Assembly (NCBI RefSeq): GCF_008386495.1
Contig: NZ_VTHJ01000019.1
Span: 74,597 to 138,596, forward strand
Source: Streptomyces tailanensis
GTDB taxonomy: Bacteria; Actinomycetota; Actinomycetes; Streptomycetales; Streptomycetaceae
Reading direction: 5' to 3'
Length of the DNA stretch: 64,000 nt
The position numbers were made by a program, and so were the translations under genes. Shown here piece by piece: positions 62,850 through 64,000 of this stretch. Positions within the stretch are counted from its first letter, which is position 1. Every line of letters starts with the position of its first letter. A model generated the notes under the pieces. That model did not search any database and was not told the origin of the DNA. It worked only from the letters and a program-made list of their open reading frames with translations.

Positions 62850-63278
62850 ATGACTGAGCAGGTACCCCCGGGTCCCCAACTGGACTGGCTGCTGGACGGA
62901 CTCGTGGAGCGGATACCCGAGATCCGCTGCGCCATCGTGCTCTCCGGGGACGGCCTTCTCATCGGCAAGTCGAAGGACATCCGGTTCGACGACGCGGAGC
63001 ACCTGTCCGCGGTCGGCTCGGGCATGCACAGCCTGGCCCGGGGCGTGGCACGTCACTTCCACGGCGGTGAGGTCCAGCAGACGGTCATCCAGATGGAGCG
63101 GGCGTTCCTCTTCGTGACCGCCGCCGGGCGGGGCGCGCGGCTGGCCGCGATCGCCTCGGAGGAGGTGGACGTCGGCATGATGGCGTTCGAGATGGGCACG
63201 CTGGTCAAGCAGGTCGGCAAGTACCTGAGTGCCGCGCCCCGTTCGGAGACGCCGACCGACTACGTGCAGGACGCATGA
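62850..63278 (+). CDS. Conservon 3 roadblock/LC7 protein (CvnB)
   Basis: 142 residues. LDWLLDGLVERIPEIRCAIV, LSGDGLLIGKSKDIRFDDAE and MERAFLFVTAAGRGARLAAI are the family blocks, and the length agrees with the other two copies. It overlaps the GTPase start by 4 bp (ATGA). In contrast to conservons 1 and 2, no DUF742 gene sits between roadblock and GTPase. Confidence 0.93.
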   Translation: MTEQVPPGPQLDWLLDGLVERIPEIRCAIVLSGDGLLIGKSKDIRFDDAEHLSAVGSGMHSLARGVARHFHGGEVQQTVIQMERAFLFVTAAGRGARLAAIASEEVDVGMMAFEMGTLVKQVGKYLSAAPRSETPTDYVQDA

Positions 63279-63886
63279 CCCGCGGCGGCTCGGCGGCGGG
63301 CGGCCCGGTGGTGCCCACCGCCCTGAAGATCCTCATCGCGGGCGGCTTCGGCGTCGGCAAGACGACCATGGTGAGCTCGGTGAGCGAGGTCTCCCCGCTG
63401 CGGACCGAGGAACAACTCACCGTGGCGAGCGAGGGCGTGGACGACCTCACGGGCGTCGAGCGGAAGAGCTCGACGACGGTCGCCCTGGACTTCGGCCGCA
63501 TCACCATCGCCCCCGACCTGGTGCTGTATCTCTTCGGTACGCCGGGCCAGGAGCGCTTCTGGTTCATGTGGGACGGCCTGGCCACCGGTGCCCTGGGCGC
63601 GGTCGTCCTCGCCGACACCCGGCGCCTCGACGCGTCCTTCGCCTCGATCGACTTCTTCGAGTCCCGCGGCATCCCGTTCGCCGTGGGCGTCAACTGCTTC
63701 GACGGCCGCCGCGACGTGGACGCCGACCAGGTCCGCCAGGCCCTCGACCTGGGCCCCACCACGCCGGTGATCCTCTGCGACGTACGCGAACGCCAGTCCA
63801 GCAAGGAGGTCCTGCTGGCGGTACTCGGCGCGGCCCGCCGCAGGATAGAGGCCCGCCTGGTAGCGGCGGGCCTGCGCCCGGGCTGA
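63275..63886 (+). CDS. Conservon 3 GTPase (CvnD)
   Basis: 203 residues. P-loop: IAGGFGVGKTTMVSSVSE. Switch II: LFGTPGQERFWFMWDGLATG. Specificity region: AVGVNCFDGRRDVDAD. It resembles the conservon 2 GTPase closely. The reading frame starts at the ATGA overlap with the roadblock gene. With the roadblock protein it forms a minimal two-gene unit. The DUF742 and kinase components are absent before the gene, and the window ends 114 bp after it. Confidence 0.93.
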   Translation: MTRGGSAAGGPVVPTALKILIAGGFGVGKTTMVSSVSEVSPLRTEEQLTVASEGVDDLTGVERKSSTTVALDFGRITIAPDLVLYLFGTPGQERFWFMWDGLATGALGAVVLADTRRLDASFASIDFFESRGIPFAVGVNCFDGRRDVDADQVRQALDLGPTTPVILCDVRERQSSKEVLLAVLGAARRRIEARLVAAGLRPG

Positions 63887-63974
63887 GCGCGAGTTCGCCG
63901 CCGACCGGGTGTTGCTGTGGGCTACGCCGGCTAGGCCCTGTCGTCACATTCCCGTCTGCCGAGCGACGCCATGC

Positions 63975-64000
63975 ACGCTCCCCCACTCTCGGCTTCTCCC
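63975..64000 (-). repeat. Partial copy of the CCGAGAGTGGGGGAG repeat
   Basis: ACGCTCCCCCACTCTCGGCT (63975-63994) is the reverse complement of the end of the direct repeats inside the element at 13978-14199. The rest of the copy is beyond the window. Confidence 0.65.

Overview
The window is high-GC actinomycete DNA and almost certainly comes from a Streptomyces. The grounds are extreme third-position GC, GTG and TTG starts, a geosmin synthase, a subtilisin-inhibitor (SSI) gene, several conservon (cvn) operons with a CYP157-type P450, a SAV2148-type HEPN protein, and DUF6230/DUF6114 genes. No rRNA, tRNA or CRISPR array was seen.

Layout. 1-9.1 kb: a truncated MGT-type glycosyltransferase, a helical-repeat protein, a sugar ABC importer operon (lipoprotein and two permeases), a phosphotransferase, an acetyltransferase, a DEDDh exonuclease and the HEPN protein. 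9.3-14.0 kb: glgX/treX and treY. 14.0-26.7 kb: an accessory block that separates treY from treZ. It holds an inverted-repeat (MITE-like) element, a group II intron with its reverse transcriptase, a decayed IS1182-type element, about 7 kb of cargo (two MarR regulators, an AOC/dirigent-like secreted protein, an NAD(P)-binding protein, a DsbA-like protein, two paralogous MBL-fold proteins, a SnoaL-like protein and gene fragments) and an intact IS copy. The two IS copies bracket the cargo like a composite transposon. 26.8-32.6 kb: two M14 carboxypeptidase-like genes, one overlapping an SSI-type inhibitor gene, an FHA-domain protein and treZ. glgX, treY and treZ together would convert glycogen or maltodextrin to trehalose.

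32.7-49.2 kb: phosphotransferase, M24 peptidase, metallophosphoesterase, a LysR regulator divergent from a class I amidotransferase-like protein, geosmin synthase, a penicillin-binding-protein homologue whose active-site motifs are gone, an ARMT1-like protein, a zinc-ribbon membrane protein, a secreted subtilase with a P-domain, a membrane-anchored AA10 LPMO, secreted proteins and DUF6230/DUF6114.

49.4-64 kb: a signalling region. Conservon 1 (minus strand: kinase-like ATPase, roadblock, DUF742, GTPase, CYP157) faces a second P450. An AraC-type regulator follows. Conservon 2 (plus strand: kinase-like ATPase, roadblock, DUF742, GTPase) is followed by a GAF protein. An acyl-CoA-dehydrogenase-like gene comes next. 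A third, incomplete conservon has only a short peptide resembling a kinase C-terminal tail, a roadblock protein and a GTPase.

The items most worth following are the kinase-less third conservon, the bracketed redox/MBL island with its operator palindromes, the peptidase-inhibitor overlap inside the trehalose locus, and several proteins that have lost canonical catalytic residues (PBP, amidotransferase, acyl-CoA dehydrogenase, MBL pair, CYP157).
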